Assembly (NCBI GenBank): GCA_902728285.1 | Contig: CACVBU010001154.1 | Location: forward strand, 1,369,538 to 1,433,537 | Source: Clytia hemisphaerica | Taxonomy: Eukaryota; Cnidaria; Hydrozoa; Leptothecata; Clytiidae | DNA length: 64,000 nt | Direction of reading: 5' to 3' | Part shown: positions 22,851 through 61,029 of the stretch, piece by piece | Numbering within the stretch: the stretch's first letter is position 1 | Layout: each line of letters starts with the position of its first letter | Translations under genes and position numbers: made by a program | The notes under the pieces: model-generated | Database searches by the model: none | Told to the model about the DNA's origin: nothing | The model's input: the letters and a program-made list of their open reading frames with translations, nothing else

Positions 22851-25534
22851 TGTAGTGATTGAAAATGAACGGGATGAAGATGTATATACGATATAGATAC
22901 GTAGATACGATAATATACGATTTGTTTCGATTGATGAAATTCTTTCTCTGGAATATTGAAAAATAAAGATTTATAAATCAACTGATGAGTGCGTAAGCAA
23001 GAAACTTAAAGTATTGTGAGAAGACATATACCGTTTCTTAATCTTTATGCAACAAGCTCTACTCAAGTATTGAGCACTCTTAATTGTGCAGAGAAATACT
23101 AGAAGAAAAATAAAGACAGATGAATGCAATACCAGCACTGAAATCGCACCTAAAATCTCTAAAACTGATAATTAAACGCTGAGATTTAGAACATCTGGAA
23201 AATTATTTTTCACTGCAACGCATGTGAAATGTCTAATTCTAGTCTCGACCTCGACTGACGGGCTAACTCATTATTTTTAAGTATTTTATTAAGAGACTCG
23301 GAAATCTCGAGTTAATTTCACCGAGTTGAAAAAACCAAGTTATGACGTCATTTTTGATAAGAATGTCACTCTCAATTTTGTAACTCAAAAATTTAAAAAG
23401 TACGAGAAAATTATAGTTAAAATTAAAAAATAACTCGAAAATTATTATTGAATTCAGAATGACGTCATAATTTTTCAAATTTGACGTCATGACTCGGTTT
23501 TTTCGTAACTCGGTTTTTTCGTAACTCGGTAAAAATAATTTGGTAATGAAAGAAATTGAATCAAAAATGAATTATTGATACTGTTAAGTTACGTGGCCGA
23601 AAGAGATTAAACGTTTCAAAAAAACAGTATTGCCCGGTATTAGCCTGATGCTGTATTTGTCTTATCAACAATTAATGATCAAACAAAAACCATTAACCAC
23701 TTGGATCGGCGAATTGCTTGGATTCATTCCCTCGAAAAGCTTAAGACTGACTAATTTAAGAAACACTGCCAATGAATCAGTTAAAATCATTTAAAAGCCC
23801 TCAACCAGGCACTTAAAACAAACAAAAATACAAATAAAACAATAAAAAACACAAAGATTAATAGACAATTCCAGTCGGCACTTTTAATTATCTCTAGTAC
23901 TGAAATAGAAACGTGCGTGTTTGCATTTTAACTCGAGACGAAGGTCAAAATAACTAAAAATACTGCAAAACTAACATAAGCATACTCTCAGAATAAATAT
24001 TTTTCACTAATTTTTATTTATATTTATATTCTGGCCTTTGTAAATATTATATCAACACGAAAACTAGAAAAGTGAAAGTCGAATTTCCTTTGCTTTTAAA
24101 TAGTTGTTTTTCATAAAAAGAAATCACATAATTATCACTTTCATCACAAAATATGAATAATAACTTTCTTTCATGGTATCACTCAAATGTCAAAGAGAAA
24201 ATGGTCGTTTTTCTTGAAAGTGAAAAATAGTGAAAATTTAGTGGTAGGAGCTTGAAAGCTTAGAAATTTTAATTAAAAATATCATAACAAAGGCATACAT
24301 AACAGGCATAACATACAAACAAGTTTAAGACAATGATATTTTGATACTTTGGGCATTAATAATAACTTATGAAGAATTTTCATTTTCTCTTTATCATTGA
24401 GAAACAAACATAATTGAATATGAATATTAAGATTAACTGATGACAAGAAATATTATCTGCAGTCGAATTATGAAGGTTTACTCATGTTGACTAAAAATTT
24501 AATCTGCAATATCGAATGTTTCCAAAAGCACAGTAAAACTAAAAGTAAAATTCACAAAAAAATAGCAAAATATATCTCAAAACTGGACAAATCGCTATCT
24601 CACACAGCCAGAAATCCAAATAAATCCGGTTAAATAAAATTGAATTTATATACAGTTTTTTTGAAAGAAAAAAAGGCAGGTAACAGATGTAACATAAAAG
24701 AAAAAACAAAATGAATTATAACAGATATAATAAAATAATGAACTTAAAATAATACAGTTTTTCTCAAATATAACAAGGTGAAAAAAACCCTTACATTGTT
24801 ACATTGGCGTGCGTCGTATGCAAAAAGAATTTCAGCGGTTGGCTAGAACCCAGTCTTTAGACGATAGGGGAGTTTATCAAAACTATACAATGGTTCAATA
24901 GTTCATTTCAAAGTCGGAATTCAAAAGAAATCTTTTTTGCTAAAATTTTCTAATATTTTTTATTTACTGAAAAATTTTACACAAAAAGTACACATAAAAG
25001 AAATTTGTTCCGTTCTTTGTGTTGTAAAAGCAATTGTGTATAAACAGAAGATTTCTTCATTTTCTTTTGTTACGTAAAACTAAAACCGTTGGACCTCTAT
25101 TTTTCAAAATTTAAACAAATAAGACACCAATAAAATAATAGCTTATGACGTCAAACTAAAATTGGTCCGGTGGAGTTAGTGGGCATAGATAGGCAATATT
25201 ACTTCAATAATTAGAGAAAAACCGCCATAACGAATAGCACAATTTCGATTTTTTGTTATTTAAAAAAATAATTGTCCAGTCAAAAAACAATACCTTATCA
25301 ATTATTAATTTATATGTCAGGTTGGAAGGGTAATAAAAAGTGGAACGTCAAAAATCATTCTTCAGCTACAACCACAAAACACTGAAAATATCTTGAAAAT
25401 TTCACCTCAGCAAACTTCAAAAAGTATCTAATTTTGGCAAAGTTGAGATGAAAAACTGTTTAAAAAGAATATTAGTATCATACTAGGCTACGTCATATCT
25501 TCCTTCGTTTCAACCGTAAAACTCTTACTCTAAG
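22851..25534. other. gene-free interval upstream of the class A GPCR
   Basis: Would contain the GPCR promoter, but no core element is clear. At 23310-23535 ACCGAGTTGAAAAAACCAAG and inverted CGGTTTTTTCGTAACTCGGT ends mark another repeat with TGACGTCA words. The rest is AT-rich with no recognised feature. Confidence 0.4.
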
Positions 25535-25795
25535 ACACCCCTGTCTCACACCCGGTGGAACTTTTTTCCTCAGTGGGGATAAGAATTCCCCCTATTGAAG
25601 TCCCAATGGAGATAGAAATTCTATTGTTCCAAGGTTAAAAATTCCAGTTGGGATGGTTTTGAAGTACAATTTTTAAACATTGAATATCGAATGGGGATCA
25701 ACTTAAAGTTAATTTCCCAGTGGGGCTGATATTCCAGAGTATTTTTTCCACCGGGGACGAAATTTTCGCCAAATTTTCCAGCCACACAGGGGTGT
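25535..25795. mobile_element. MITE of the ACACCCC family, second full-length copy
   Basis: ACACCCCTGTCTCACACCCG at the left and ACAGGGGTGT at the right. The body (TTTTTTCCTCAGTGGGGATA, GTTCCAAGGTTAAAAATTCC) matches 20374-20627 in reverse complement. Confidence 0.75.
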
Positions 25796-26569
25796 TCAAA
25801 GCCTAAAAGCCTGGAGCTGTCTATTGTGTAGACTAGATCTTACATTTAAAAACAAATATATGTTCAACTAAATCTGAGAAAAGGGAAGTCGAAAACTATT
25901 TTTTAATCCACACATCTCACGTTTTACAATTTAATCCTTCTCAATATTAGATATTTTTCTGGTTTTGTTTGAGAGAACAAAATGACCACACCCATTTGAA
26001 ACTTGATTAGAGTAGAGGTACTCAAGTTCAAAAAGCTGTTTCAACGTGCATCTAATGTCTATAACGTCCATATGCAAACCCAAAACTGTATATCAAAAGT
26101 ACACTTTTTTATAAAAGAACAAAATACAAACATTATAAAAACTTTTCAAGGCCTTGCAGACTTCAAAATCTTAAGAAACCGGGAAGTTTTCACAATAAAA
26201 TACTCTCGAAAATATCTGAAAATTAGCGTTTTTAACGACAACCCTGGTCTATTTTTCGACTAGCCGACGAATCATGGGTTCACTTTATTTTTACAGCCGC
26301 AAAGTATGGGCCGAAATTAAGCGGCTTCCTGAAAATGATTATTTTATTTCGAAAGGAAGCACGTTGTCTTTTTATGGATAAAAATTTGACACTTCAAGCG
26401 GTGTATCTTAGATGTAATAAATATTCTTAAAATAACTACAGTATGATGCATTTTCGGAACTATCAAAACGTTTAAAACGTTTTTTGCAGAGGGCACAAAG
26501 CGTCAAAACTACGTATATCTGACGATATTAGTGTAACGTAAAATGAACGTTGAAACAGCCAATTGATAA

Positions 26570-26760
26570 GTAAGAACTAGTTAAGAACATTAAAAGGCTT
26601 CGCGGACTCTGAAATACCTTTCCTAGGAAAAGAGACAAGAATACTCAAAAAGTGCCAAAAATAAGAACATGTTAAGAACATTTTCAGGCTTAAAACTCGA
26701 AAAGCTAAAAACATCCGAAGGCTTCAAAAATTTTGGATGTTCTTATAAAAAAACGTCTAA
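26570..26760. mobile_element. MITE of the ATAAGAACAT family, copy 2
   Basis: TAAGAACATTAAAAGGCTTC ... GGATGTTCTTATAAAAAAACGT. Reverse orientation relative to 18100-18290. Confidence 0.7.
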
Positions 26761-26808
26761 GTAAATGAAATCGGACGACGCGCATGAGTAAAGTTTAAAA
26801 ATTCGTCC

Positions 26809-26958
26809 ATGATATTCATGACGTAATGTTTTCTACGCAAATACCCCGGTTTTAGCCAGTAGTGGCAAATTTAAGCTAGACAAAAGTTGTATAAAATTTG
26901 CCCCTAATCGTAAAAGCCGGGGTCTTTCCGTAGAAAATATTACGTCATGAATATCATG
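26809..26958. mobile_element. MITE of the ATGATATTCATGA family, copy 1
   Basis: ATGATATTCATGACGTAATG pairs with ATTACGTCATGAATATCAT at the right end. ACCCCGG / CCGGGGT extend the arms. Relatives at 28540-28694 and 34621-34744. Confidence 0.8.
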
Positions 26959-27974
26959 AATAGTTTATTGCATAGAGAGTTTTGAGGATAATATTTTACA
27001 AGATTCTTGGGACTTGTCCCAAATAAAAATACAATCTTAATGACCTAAAAAGCGGCAGAAAATAACTGAAAATTTTAAAATAAAATCAAATTTCGGACTA
27101 TTTTTTGCAGAAGGGTGTTTGAGAATTTTTTTCCCAAAAAAACGTCCAAAATACTGTTGGTAAACAAGATATTTGATATAATAATAAAAATAAGGTAATG
27201 GAACATTGAGAGGGGAGAAATTGAGGGGCCCCTTTAGAACCAATAAGACCCACGTGCCTTTGGAACAAAGATGGATCACTTCTGGTGCCCCTCCCATATA
27301 AGGCCCCATATTACGTCTTTTAGGGGTACCTGACCGGGTGCAAGTCTCCCTTAACCAAAAAGAAATTTTACACGTGTTCATTTTATTGTGAGCGCTTAAA
27401 AATGGAAAAAAATCTTTTGGGAAGGGTAGAAAAGTTTTATATATTTGCACTAAATTCTTAAAAATTTTCAAACAAATATTTCTCTAGTAAAAATTGTTGT
27501 TATTTATTTGTCTTTTTTTCTATGTTTTATTAGATTTTCTATTGTTTACATGATAATTTTTCCCTCAACGGAGCAACAAGGTACCTTCAGTTACAAAAAA
27601 ATTGCATTCAAGATTTTTTTTGTTTTCTTTACTTATCAAAAACTTTTAAAACATTATTTTTCTTATAAAATTTTAATTAAGGATAACTTCATTAAAATTA
27701 TCCCCTCTCTCATTTGAACCAAAATGAAACAGCTATGCTCTTTTTAGTATTTCTTTGTAAAAAATTAACAAATTTTCCCATGAACATTGAGAGTCTGTTT
27801 GGAAACAGTTTCCCAGTGGTTGATCAAGCCATGTTTGCTTTAATGTACCTTTTTTTTGATTTTCTAAGGATTTTCAGAGTCTCGATTTAAGGAAGTCATG
27901 TTTTTCGTAAAAAATGATATTGATAACTTCAACACCATGGTAAAAGGCACAGCTTGCCTTGCTATTGAAGGATA
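26959..27974. other. gene-free interval
   Basis: Open frames at 27037-27471 and 27508-27717 are AT-rich and lack any recognisable motif. No feature is supported. Confidence 0.4.
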
Positions 27975-28217
27975 ATACACGTTTTTTAATAAGAACATTC
28001 AAGACTTTTCAAGCCTTAGGTTGTTCTTAACTTTTTGAGTTTAAAGCCTAAAAATATTCTTAACATGTTCTTATTTTCACCACTTTCCAAACATTTTTGT
28101 CCATTTTCCTGAGAAATCAGGTCTTCGAATCCTTAAAATGTTCTTCAGTTGTTCTTAACATTTTGGCCATCGAAGCCTTATGTTCTTATATAGTTTGTTC
28201 TTATATAAAAACACGTG
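27975..28217. mobile_element. MITE of the ATAAGAACAT family, copy 3
   Basis: ACGTTTTTTAATAAGAACAT ... GTTCTTATATAAAAACACGT. Interior TTTTTGTCCATTTTCCTGAG is shared with 30595-30825. Confidence 0.75.
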
Positions 28218-28539
28218 TATAAATTACAATGATAATATCAAAATTTCGATAAGTGAAGAACAAAACATTCTTTAAAATTCATAGAAAAATTGACCCCTCT
28301 CTATTCACACGTTATAAATGTATAATAATGTACATACTGTTCACAACATCTGTTCCAGTTATATGCTTCATTTAAATCATCCCTAACATTTCCTACTGTA
28401 CACACACCCTTGTTTGATAATATCTGCCCCATGTCTCACTATAAAAACAACCTAACAAATACCACTGTACCAACTTAACTTACTCCACTCACCCCTAAAC
28501 CCATCACATATACACACTCCTGTGGTGTCATTACACCTT

Positions 28540-28694
28540 TTCATGATATTCATGATGTAATCTTTTATACGGAAGCACACAAAATAATCCGGAACTAGTG
28601 GCAAAATTTGCAACTAGTCTTTTGTTATTTTGCCACTAGTTCCGGGTTATCTCGGGTGCTTCCGTATAAAAGATTACATCATGAATATCATGAA
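28540..28694. mobile_element. MITE of the ATGATATTCATGA family, copy 2
   Basis: TTCATGATATTCATGATGTA is inverted at 28694. Arms extend through CTTTTATACGGAAGC and AACTAGTGGCAAAAT with few mismatches. Confidence 0.85.
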
Positions 28695-29171
28695 TCCCTG
28701 TTTAATAACAACACCCCCTGTTTCATTTTACTCGACTCAATTTTCTGCGCACAGGACTGTCTCAGTATACTAAGCCCTGATTTACTTCAATATACACCGG
28801 CATGAATCCTCCACTGTGAAGTTTATTACAATTTTCTGAGAATCATACTTGAATCAAACTTGAAAAAAAAAAAACTGAGACAGGGGTGTTTCATCCTAAT
28901 CCGCTTTGGACACCCTGTAGCCTGATGGGACATTCTCAACCAAGGCTAATCTACTACTTTATTAAATGAGTGTAAAGACTGTGTAAAGACTGGTCGTATG
29001 AGATAATACCAATACCTTAGTGTACTGTAGTAAAAAGAAATCAAAAACGACAAAAAACAAAAAATGAAAAAATAAAACTTACTTTGGTGACTGTAACGAT
29101 AATTTGATCTTTGGAGATATGACCGACTCTAAAAAACTGTTTTGAAAAAAAAAAAGTTTTCAATTTAGTAT

Positions 29172-29329
29172 TGTTTAAAAAAAAAAAAAAAAAAAAAGTT
29201 TGTTCCCCCTCCCTACCTCCCCCTCCCCCCCCCCCTCCCCTCCCCCCCCCTTCCTCCCCCTCCCCCTCCCCCTCCCCCTCCCCCTCCCCCTCCCCCCCCC
29301 CCCCCCTCCCCCCCCCCCCTCCCCCCCTG
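29172..29329 (+). repeat. poly(A) plus 130-bp C/T tract
   Basis: An A run (about 29177-29197) is followed by an almost uninterrupted pyrimidine stretch of (CCCCCT)n type. The minus strand has many GGGGG runs able to form G-quadruplexes. Proline-rich and glycine-rich frames here are artefacts. Confidence 0.95.
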
Positions 29330-29959
29330 CACCCTTTCAATCAAACTGTGGCAATTTTTTCAATTTTTCAAAACCATTTCTGACTCAATCAAACTGTGCA
29401 AATGATGTTCGAACGAAGAACAAAAAGAAAAACAACAAAAGAATGTTGTGATATATAATCTTTGTACATCACTTTAGCCTAGAATCCCAACTGTGAAATT
29501 AACCGAAAACACAAGCGGTATAACCGAGAGTGATCACCTAAAGCTAGGTCCCTTTGTCTTAAGTTATAATTCAATTTAACCGCCAAAAATGGCTTTTGTT
29601 TAGATTCTTTTTGACAATGTTTTATAATTTTTATAATTAGAATATTAAAACTATAAACTGTTAAATTGAATTACCCAAATTAACTTCTTTTTAAAATGTG
29701 TCAAAAAAAAAATTATTGAAAATATTTTCAAACATTTTTGCTTAAAATTTAACTTCCCAAAAAGCCATTTAACCGTATAATCTTATTAACCCGACTCATT
29801 GTTTTGGAATAGAATTTATGTCTGGCTGAGAAAGTTGAGAGTATATAATTGTTGTAACTTTGTCGGTATATTTCTTTGAAAGATTTTTAAAGTGATTATT
29901 TTTAAATTGTTTTACGTAACGCAAATTATTTTTGACGAATCTAAAAGACGTAAATAATA

Positions 29960-30115
29960 GAGGTGTTTTTTATAAGAACAAACTACATAAGAACAAAATG
30001 CTTCGATGAACATTTTAAAACACCCGATTTGACAAAATGAGAACATGTTAAAAACATTTTTAGGCTTAAAACTTTAACAAAGTTAAGGACATTCAAGACT
30101 TTCAAAATTACGTTA
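29960..30115. mobile_element. MITE of the ATAAGAACAT family, partial copy 4
   Basis: GGTGTTTTTTATAAGAACAA ... AAAACATTTTTAGGCTTAAA. The right end is truncated near 30115. Confidence 0.6.
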
Positions 30116-30594
30116 TCAAAATCATAGTGTGCAGAGGGGGTCCAGCCAAAGTATTTTTCAGCGGAAGGGGCAAAGGAAAATAGCCCCCGGCTAAATTCTA
30201 GAAACATAACCCGCACCTTCACAAAGCAAAATATCAAAGAAATTGGATAAAACCTTCCCCATAGCTTAGATTTTTAACATAGTTTAAAAGATCTCCAACC
30301 TATCAGCTCTGCCCCCAGTTCTATTACATAACACTCAGCCCACCCCCCTAGCAAGCTAGCTCCCAGTACTTCTTGAAAAATACAGCTCCCAATCAAGCAA
30401 AAATGGTTTAGCTCCCCTAAGCTTAGGGGGGGGTGCATTCTATGAAAATGGCACTTTGGAATCCCTCTATATTTCCAAAATTGTTGAAACCTTACGTTTT
30501 TTAGTTCTTATAAATATTGTGTGTAAATTCGGTTTTATCTTCTGGAAATCCACCCAAAATCTTAAAGGTTGAACTTCTGAGTTTCTAAAAGGGT

Positions 30595-30825
30595 TGCACG
30601 TTTTTTATAAGGCCAAAATTTTTGAAGCCTTCAGATGTTTTTAATTTTTTGAGTTTCAAGCCTAAAAATGTTCTTAACATGTTCTTATTTTCCCCATTTT
30701 TATGTATTTTTGTCCATTTTCTTAAAAGATCGCGTGTTTAAGAGTCCACAAAGCCTTAAAATTTGTTCTAAACATTTTGGCCATTAAAGCCTTATATTCT
30801 TATAAACAACGTGTACCATAACAAA
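30595..30825. mobile_element. MITE of the ATAAGAACAT family, copy 5
   Basis: GCACGTTTTTTATAAGGCCA ... TATTCTTATAAACAACGTGT. The interior is collinear with 27975-28217. Confidence 0.75.
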
Positions 30826-33800
30826 CCCTGAATTATCAAAAAGATTTTTAATATTTTCTTGGAAAATATGCAGCTTTATTACTTACCCGGCGTATGTATG
30901 AGGGAAATTCCATAAATGCGAGTTGCCGAGTTAAACTTTTATTTCAATAATCATCGTTTCACCTTTAAAGAAGAGAAGACGGTGAAATTTGGTTAGACTA
31001 GAGTCGTTTATAATACGTGTAATACAGTAGTATAGGCGTTATATGATAATAGGATTATTGTTAGGGGATTTAGTTCGTATAAACTTGTATATATTTTTTC
31101 CCTCCATTACTTTTTGCTTTATTTCTACTATGTCTGAATCAGTAGTCTAGCTTCAATTTATGGGTTGAGCTGGAACTTATTTCATTATCATGAAAAATAT
31201 ATTGTAAGGAAATTGTTTTCAAGAAAACTGATAAGAAGAAGATATCGTTCATCTATGCAAGTAAAATAATCAGAAACTGGTACTCAAGAGCTGTGCATAC
31301 TGCGTGTGGAATGGTGCATGTACCACAAGGGCGTCCTTTGTTTTCATCTATTGTTTCCACAAACATTTCCATTGTACCATTAATCTGAAAATGTTAAATA
31401 TTTTCAATTTTACACAAAAATCACATAAAGCTGTTAAAATTTTTCTGCACTACCATCTATGCCCTTTTGATAAACTTTTGGTTGGTTTGAAAAAATTTTG
31501 GTTGCAAGAATTACGCATAATTTCAAAACATATAATAAATTTTGAATATTTGTAACCTTACATGATCAATATGGTAGCGTCGTATGGCGGTCGCTCAATT
31601 CTTCAAAACAATTGAAATCAAAATCTAGAGAGGTCCGAGTCAAAAACGCTTAAAATTTACTTGTCAAAATTTCAAACTGGAAAGACATTTTTCTTTGTTT
31701 TAATGTCTTCAATTAAAAACCAGTAAATTTTTATTGAGGCCAGCTCGCTGTTCTTATTTTTATCTGGCACTTTGAACCCTTAACTTGTGTTTTTGTCCAC
31801 TCTTAAACTTTTTTTAAATATAAAAACCAGTAAAATTTTGCTTAGGCTCGGCTGTTCTTATTTTTTTGGAACTTTGAGCTTCAAATTGTTCTTATTTATA
31901 GGGTGTGATTAAGATATTTTAGGCGTTATACCCAATTTTTACAACTTTAACTCCTAAATTGCTTGAAATTTAGTAATTTCAGGCTCAACATTGTTCTTAA
32001 ATTGCTCTCATAAAAAAAGTGTATTTTTGAAGCAAAATTGAAGCTTGCAAAAAAATATAGCAGACTATATACATATCCCATTTTTACTAACTAAATGCAT
32101 TTATTAGATAAGTCTTTATAATGAAACCAATGCTATTATTCTTAAATTGCAAAATTGATAATTTCTTTTAAGGTTTGGCTCTATATTATTCGTAACACTT
32201 ATTGAATGGTCTACATTTGAATTGAAAATGATTTAAAAATGAACAAATACCTTTGTTCTCTTTGAATGCTGAAAGATGTGTTATTGCAGTATAGTAGCTC
32301 ACCAAGGCATATTGCACCCTGGCATGCACCACTGTGACAATGCTCATGTCAAACTAAAAAATCACACTTAGATTTTTACAAACAAACCAACTGTGCCATT
32401 AATCTGAAAATGAAAAATATGTTATGTAGGTTCACTTTAAACTATGGTTTCAACCAAGCCAAACTACATAACAGAGAAACAAAATGTATAACAAACTATA
32501 CCACCTTGCACCTTCTCTTGACTTTTTAGGGGTCATCTGAAAATATTATGAAACAACTAGATAGTGTCCGAGGGGGGGGGGGGTAGTGAAAAATCTACAA
32601 ATTTGCCTTGTCCGGGGGGGGGGGTAAAAGTTGCTCTGTTTGAGGGTAATTTTGATTGGCCATGGGGTCAACTAATGCTTGTCAGGGGGGTTAGACCTAC
32701 TGTCCCATATTCAATTTTTTTCTGGAAAAGCCCATGATTGTCATCCTGTGCATTTTGAAAGATTACTTATAGAGGGGAAAACAAATATCACTGAAAGCAA
32801 ACCTTGTTTGGAAAGATAATTTTCAGTTGCTGATAAACTTAGATAAGAATAAAATTAAAAGAGATTCTTATGACAATCCTTCTATAATCTTCAATACTTT
32901 TCAATTATCAAAGAATCGAATTCACTTACCGATACGATCGTTACAATCTCCGAATTATCCGAATTTGTCACATGACTTCGATGACCACGACAGTGTTATC
33001 AAAATATGGTTGATTTTGTATGCTCCATTTTGATCGGAGAGGATTTGAAAGCAAGTTTATGTATCCTTAAGTTTCTTATTTTTCCATTAAAATTTCACAT
33101 AAGTTTTAAATCTTTCTAATAAATATTGCGCCTAAAAAATCTCCAATAAATAATGTGTACATTTTAATATTTTTAACCTAAATGATAAAAATTTGGATCG
33201 CTTCATAATTTCATAATTATTAATGTCGAAATAATTTGGAAAGTATTTTTAAAAATTAAATTCTACATATTTCCAGAAAAAAATCGCAACAATGTAGTTT
33301 TTTATTCATCGCACTTCTATGGGATCCAAAGCATCTAAAGGACCATAAGTATGCCCTATTGTATTCCAACAGCTGATTGTCAATACGTCACTTTCAACCA
33401 ATCAGCTGTTGGGTCCGTGGAAGACATTGTAATACCAAAACAAGTAAATTGGACAAAGTCTCAGCGTCAAAGGTTCAACTCATTTTTCATTAGCCATGTA
33501 TGGATTTCTGATATACCAGAAATGAAACAAATCGGACAATAGGCCAATAGTATCTAAAATTACTAATTCTTCTTACTTCCCAAGAAGAGCAGAAAAGAAA
33601 TTCAAGCAGAATCATTTAATTATGAACATGCAAGGGCAATCTGAAAACACTGCAGTTGGTGACTGTGTACATGATACGGTGCAAAGAAATGTTATAAAGT
33701 ATTCATCACCATCTCATTGGGACGAGATGGAATTTTTACAAGCTCTTATTTGATTTGGTTGGTCGTTAACCAGTAATTTTGATATTTTTTTATTAAAGAA

Positions 33801-34362
33801 GTCATTTTTATTACTTCAAAATAACCAATTATTAAATTATCTTATAAAAACTCCATCTCATCTGATCCCATTACCACACCAAAGCTGCTGATTCCAAAGA
33901 ATATCCAAAGATATTGGTCACAAGAATCATTAACAAGTTCCAAACTTACTGTCAAGGGTAATCAATAAATACAAATGGGTTATTCCAAGTTCCAAGGTTA
34001 TTCCAGGAAACAGTTTTACCCCAAATATCGAGGAGGCTTCATTTCTCGTTCACAGCGTACCCTCAAAATTTTGGAAAATCCAGGGAGATCGGTGAAACAA
34101 AGACATTAGCGAGTTTATGTATTTGCACTTTTCAGAGTGACTGAGTCGCAGTTCTGATCCGCAAAATTGAGGACGGTAAAAGTCAGAAGCTTACCGTATT
34201 CGTCGCAGAAAAATACATAAACTCCAAGGAGGGGGTTACTCAAAACGTTGCCAAATTTTAGCAGGGTCTCTCAAATTTCGCAGAACTCCAAAAAGCTGAC
34301 CAAGAATGACCTCGACAATCTTCTGGAAATAGCTCAATGAATAAAAATTGACAGACTCGAAC
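30826..34362. other. gene-free interval 3' of STK36
   Basis: Holds STK36 downstream sequence and repeats. A GTCCGAGGGGGGG / GGACAAGG-related element at 32560-32700 has an inverted relative at 46195-46335. A palindrome at 33367-33412 has CCAACAGCTGATTG arms. A MITE at 34107-34224 has TAGCGAGTTTATGTAT ends (compare 46860-47043). No coding region is supported. Confidence 0.45.
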
Positions 34363-59373
<25,011 letters not shown>

Positions 59374-59436
59374 CTTCTTAAATATGTCCTGTTTGTTTAC
59401 TTTTCTTGCTGTTGAAAATTCACAACTTCCTTTACC

Positions 59437-60606
59437 GTATTATTTCGAATAAACGCATAGTTGGCAAAGGGGTACCAAGCCCCCCCCCTAAAAAATGACA
59501 CCCCCCTTATTTAGCTCAACCCCCCCTCTTAAAAATGAAAATTCCTCGACCCCCCTCTTTTTATTCAATCCCCCTCTTTTTCCCAGGTTTAAGTTCAAGC
59601 CCCTTCTTTTTTCAACCTTTTGTGAAATAACCGGTGGAAAAACAAAAGCAGCTGTCTTGCAAAGGTTGAAAAAGCAACATACTCCATCAAGAGTTGTAGA
59701 AACAGAGTTTTTGCTTACATGGCTCCGACTGGGGTTCTAGTCCCCCCCCGCCAAATTTAGGTCCCCCTGAGAACAAGTTGGATAGCTTAGAGTCTCCTCT
59801 TTCTTTTAGGCGCCTTCGGCGCCGCCCGATTTAGGCGCGGACCTGACTGAATGATAGAAAGGTGCCGAGTGGTAAAACTTCAAACTAATTCGCTGGAGGA
59901 CAGAATCAAGTTTCTCAGGGCCAAATTTGGCTTCGCCCTCCTACATAGCCCATGTCTGATATATACGACATTGGCACTTAAAGGGTTCACACTTTGCATG
60001 AAAACATAAAGGTTTAGAGAAATTAAAAACCAACAGTAAAGAAAAATATTTAGGAAGTGTTATTTAGCCCCCAGAATTACATAAACTAATGCAGGTCCCC
60101 CCCCCAAGATAGAGCTCCCCCCGCCTGTCAGGAAAAACAAGCAGCTCCCACCTCTTATATGGCAAATTTTAGGTGCAGCTCCCCCCGCTCAGGCGGGGGG
60201 GGGGGGGGGGGGTTGCGAGCCATGTGCTTCATTAAAATGAATTGAAATATAATAATTGTTGAGAAATTTAAAAATGAATGGAAAAAAACACTTTTTCCAA
60301 ATTGAAAAATCTTCCAAGCCCCCCTTTAAAAATTAGCCCCCTCTGTTTGTCCAAGCCACCTCTTTTATTTGAAATTTTCACAAGCCCCCCTGCTTTTGAA
60401 TTCAGAAAAATTCTCAAACTCCCCCCCCCCTTTTTTCAAGGGGGTGCCCACTATGAAACGCCCCCTTCTTTTAAACGCATCCCTTGAATAAAACCCCTCC
60501 CTAAAAGAAAAATGTTTCAATAAACGCCCTCTCAAATAAACACCCCTCCTAGAATCCAAAAAAATTAGTAAGGGCCCGGAGCGTTTATTCAAAATAATAC
60601 AGTATT
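59437..60606. mobile_element. 1.17 kb C-run-rich element with GAATAAACGC termini
   Basis: TACCGTATTATTTCGAATAA ACGC at the left, inverted as GCGTTTATTCAAAATAATACAGTA at the right. The interior is crowded with CCCCCC(T) runs, and a G run of about 18 lies near 60194-60211. It lies just upstream of STK36 exon 1, so it may contribute to or disturb the STK36 promoter. Frames inside are artefacts. Confidence 0.65.
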
Positions 60607-61029
60607 CTTTCTTATTTTTGATTTCTTTTTCTAAACCCTAAAAATAGAAATCTTTTGTTTAAAAATTTGTTAGCGAGCCAAGATTTACGATCTTCGTCAA
60701 AAAGGAAATCCAAATCTTCTTAAAAACATGCGAGATTTTCAAAACATGTAATTGAGACATCCTCTTAGAAATTAGAATCAATGACTCACTCTATTATCCA
60801 GACAAGAGATTCAATCTTAAAAACAGCTAAGGATGGTCCTGTTCAGTTAATCTTAAATTTTGAAAATTATTCCTTATTCATGGAGATGTGACCCCTTACT
60901 GTGTCAAATACCACCCATCTCATTTCCAATTTAAGGACTAAATCTAAAATTTTGAAAAACTCTTGGTTGTCACAGAAATTTTTTGCGTGATTTGACCAGT
61001 TCCCTTGATGACTGTCTAGACTGGTCTAG
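60607..61029. other. non-coding interval
   Basis: AT-rich sequence with no recognised gene or repeat. Confidence 0.4.

Noticed and set aside
29041-29451. Glycine-rich and proline-rich frames
   Set aside because: They are translations of the C/T tract and poly(A) run.
33351-33542. 63-residue frame with plausible amino-acid composition
   Set aside because: It starts within a palindrome, has no recognised motif, no splice partners, and no neighbouring gene on that strand.
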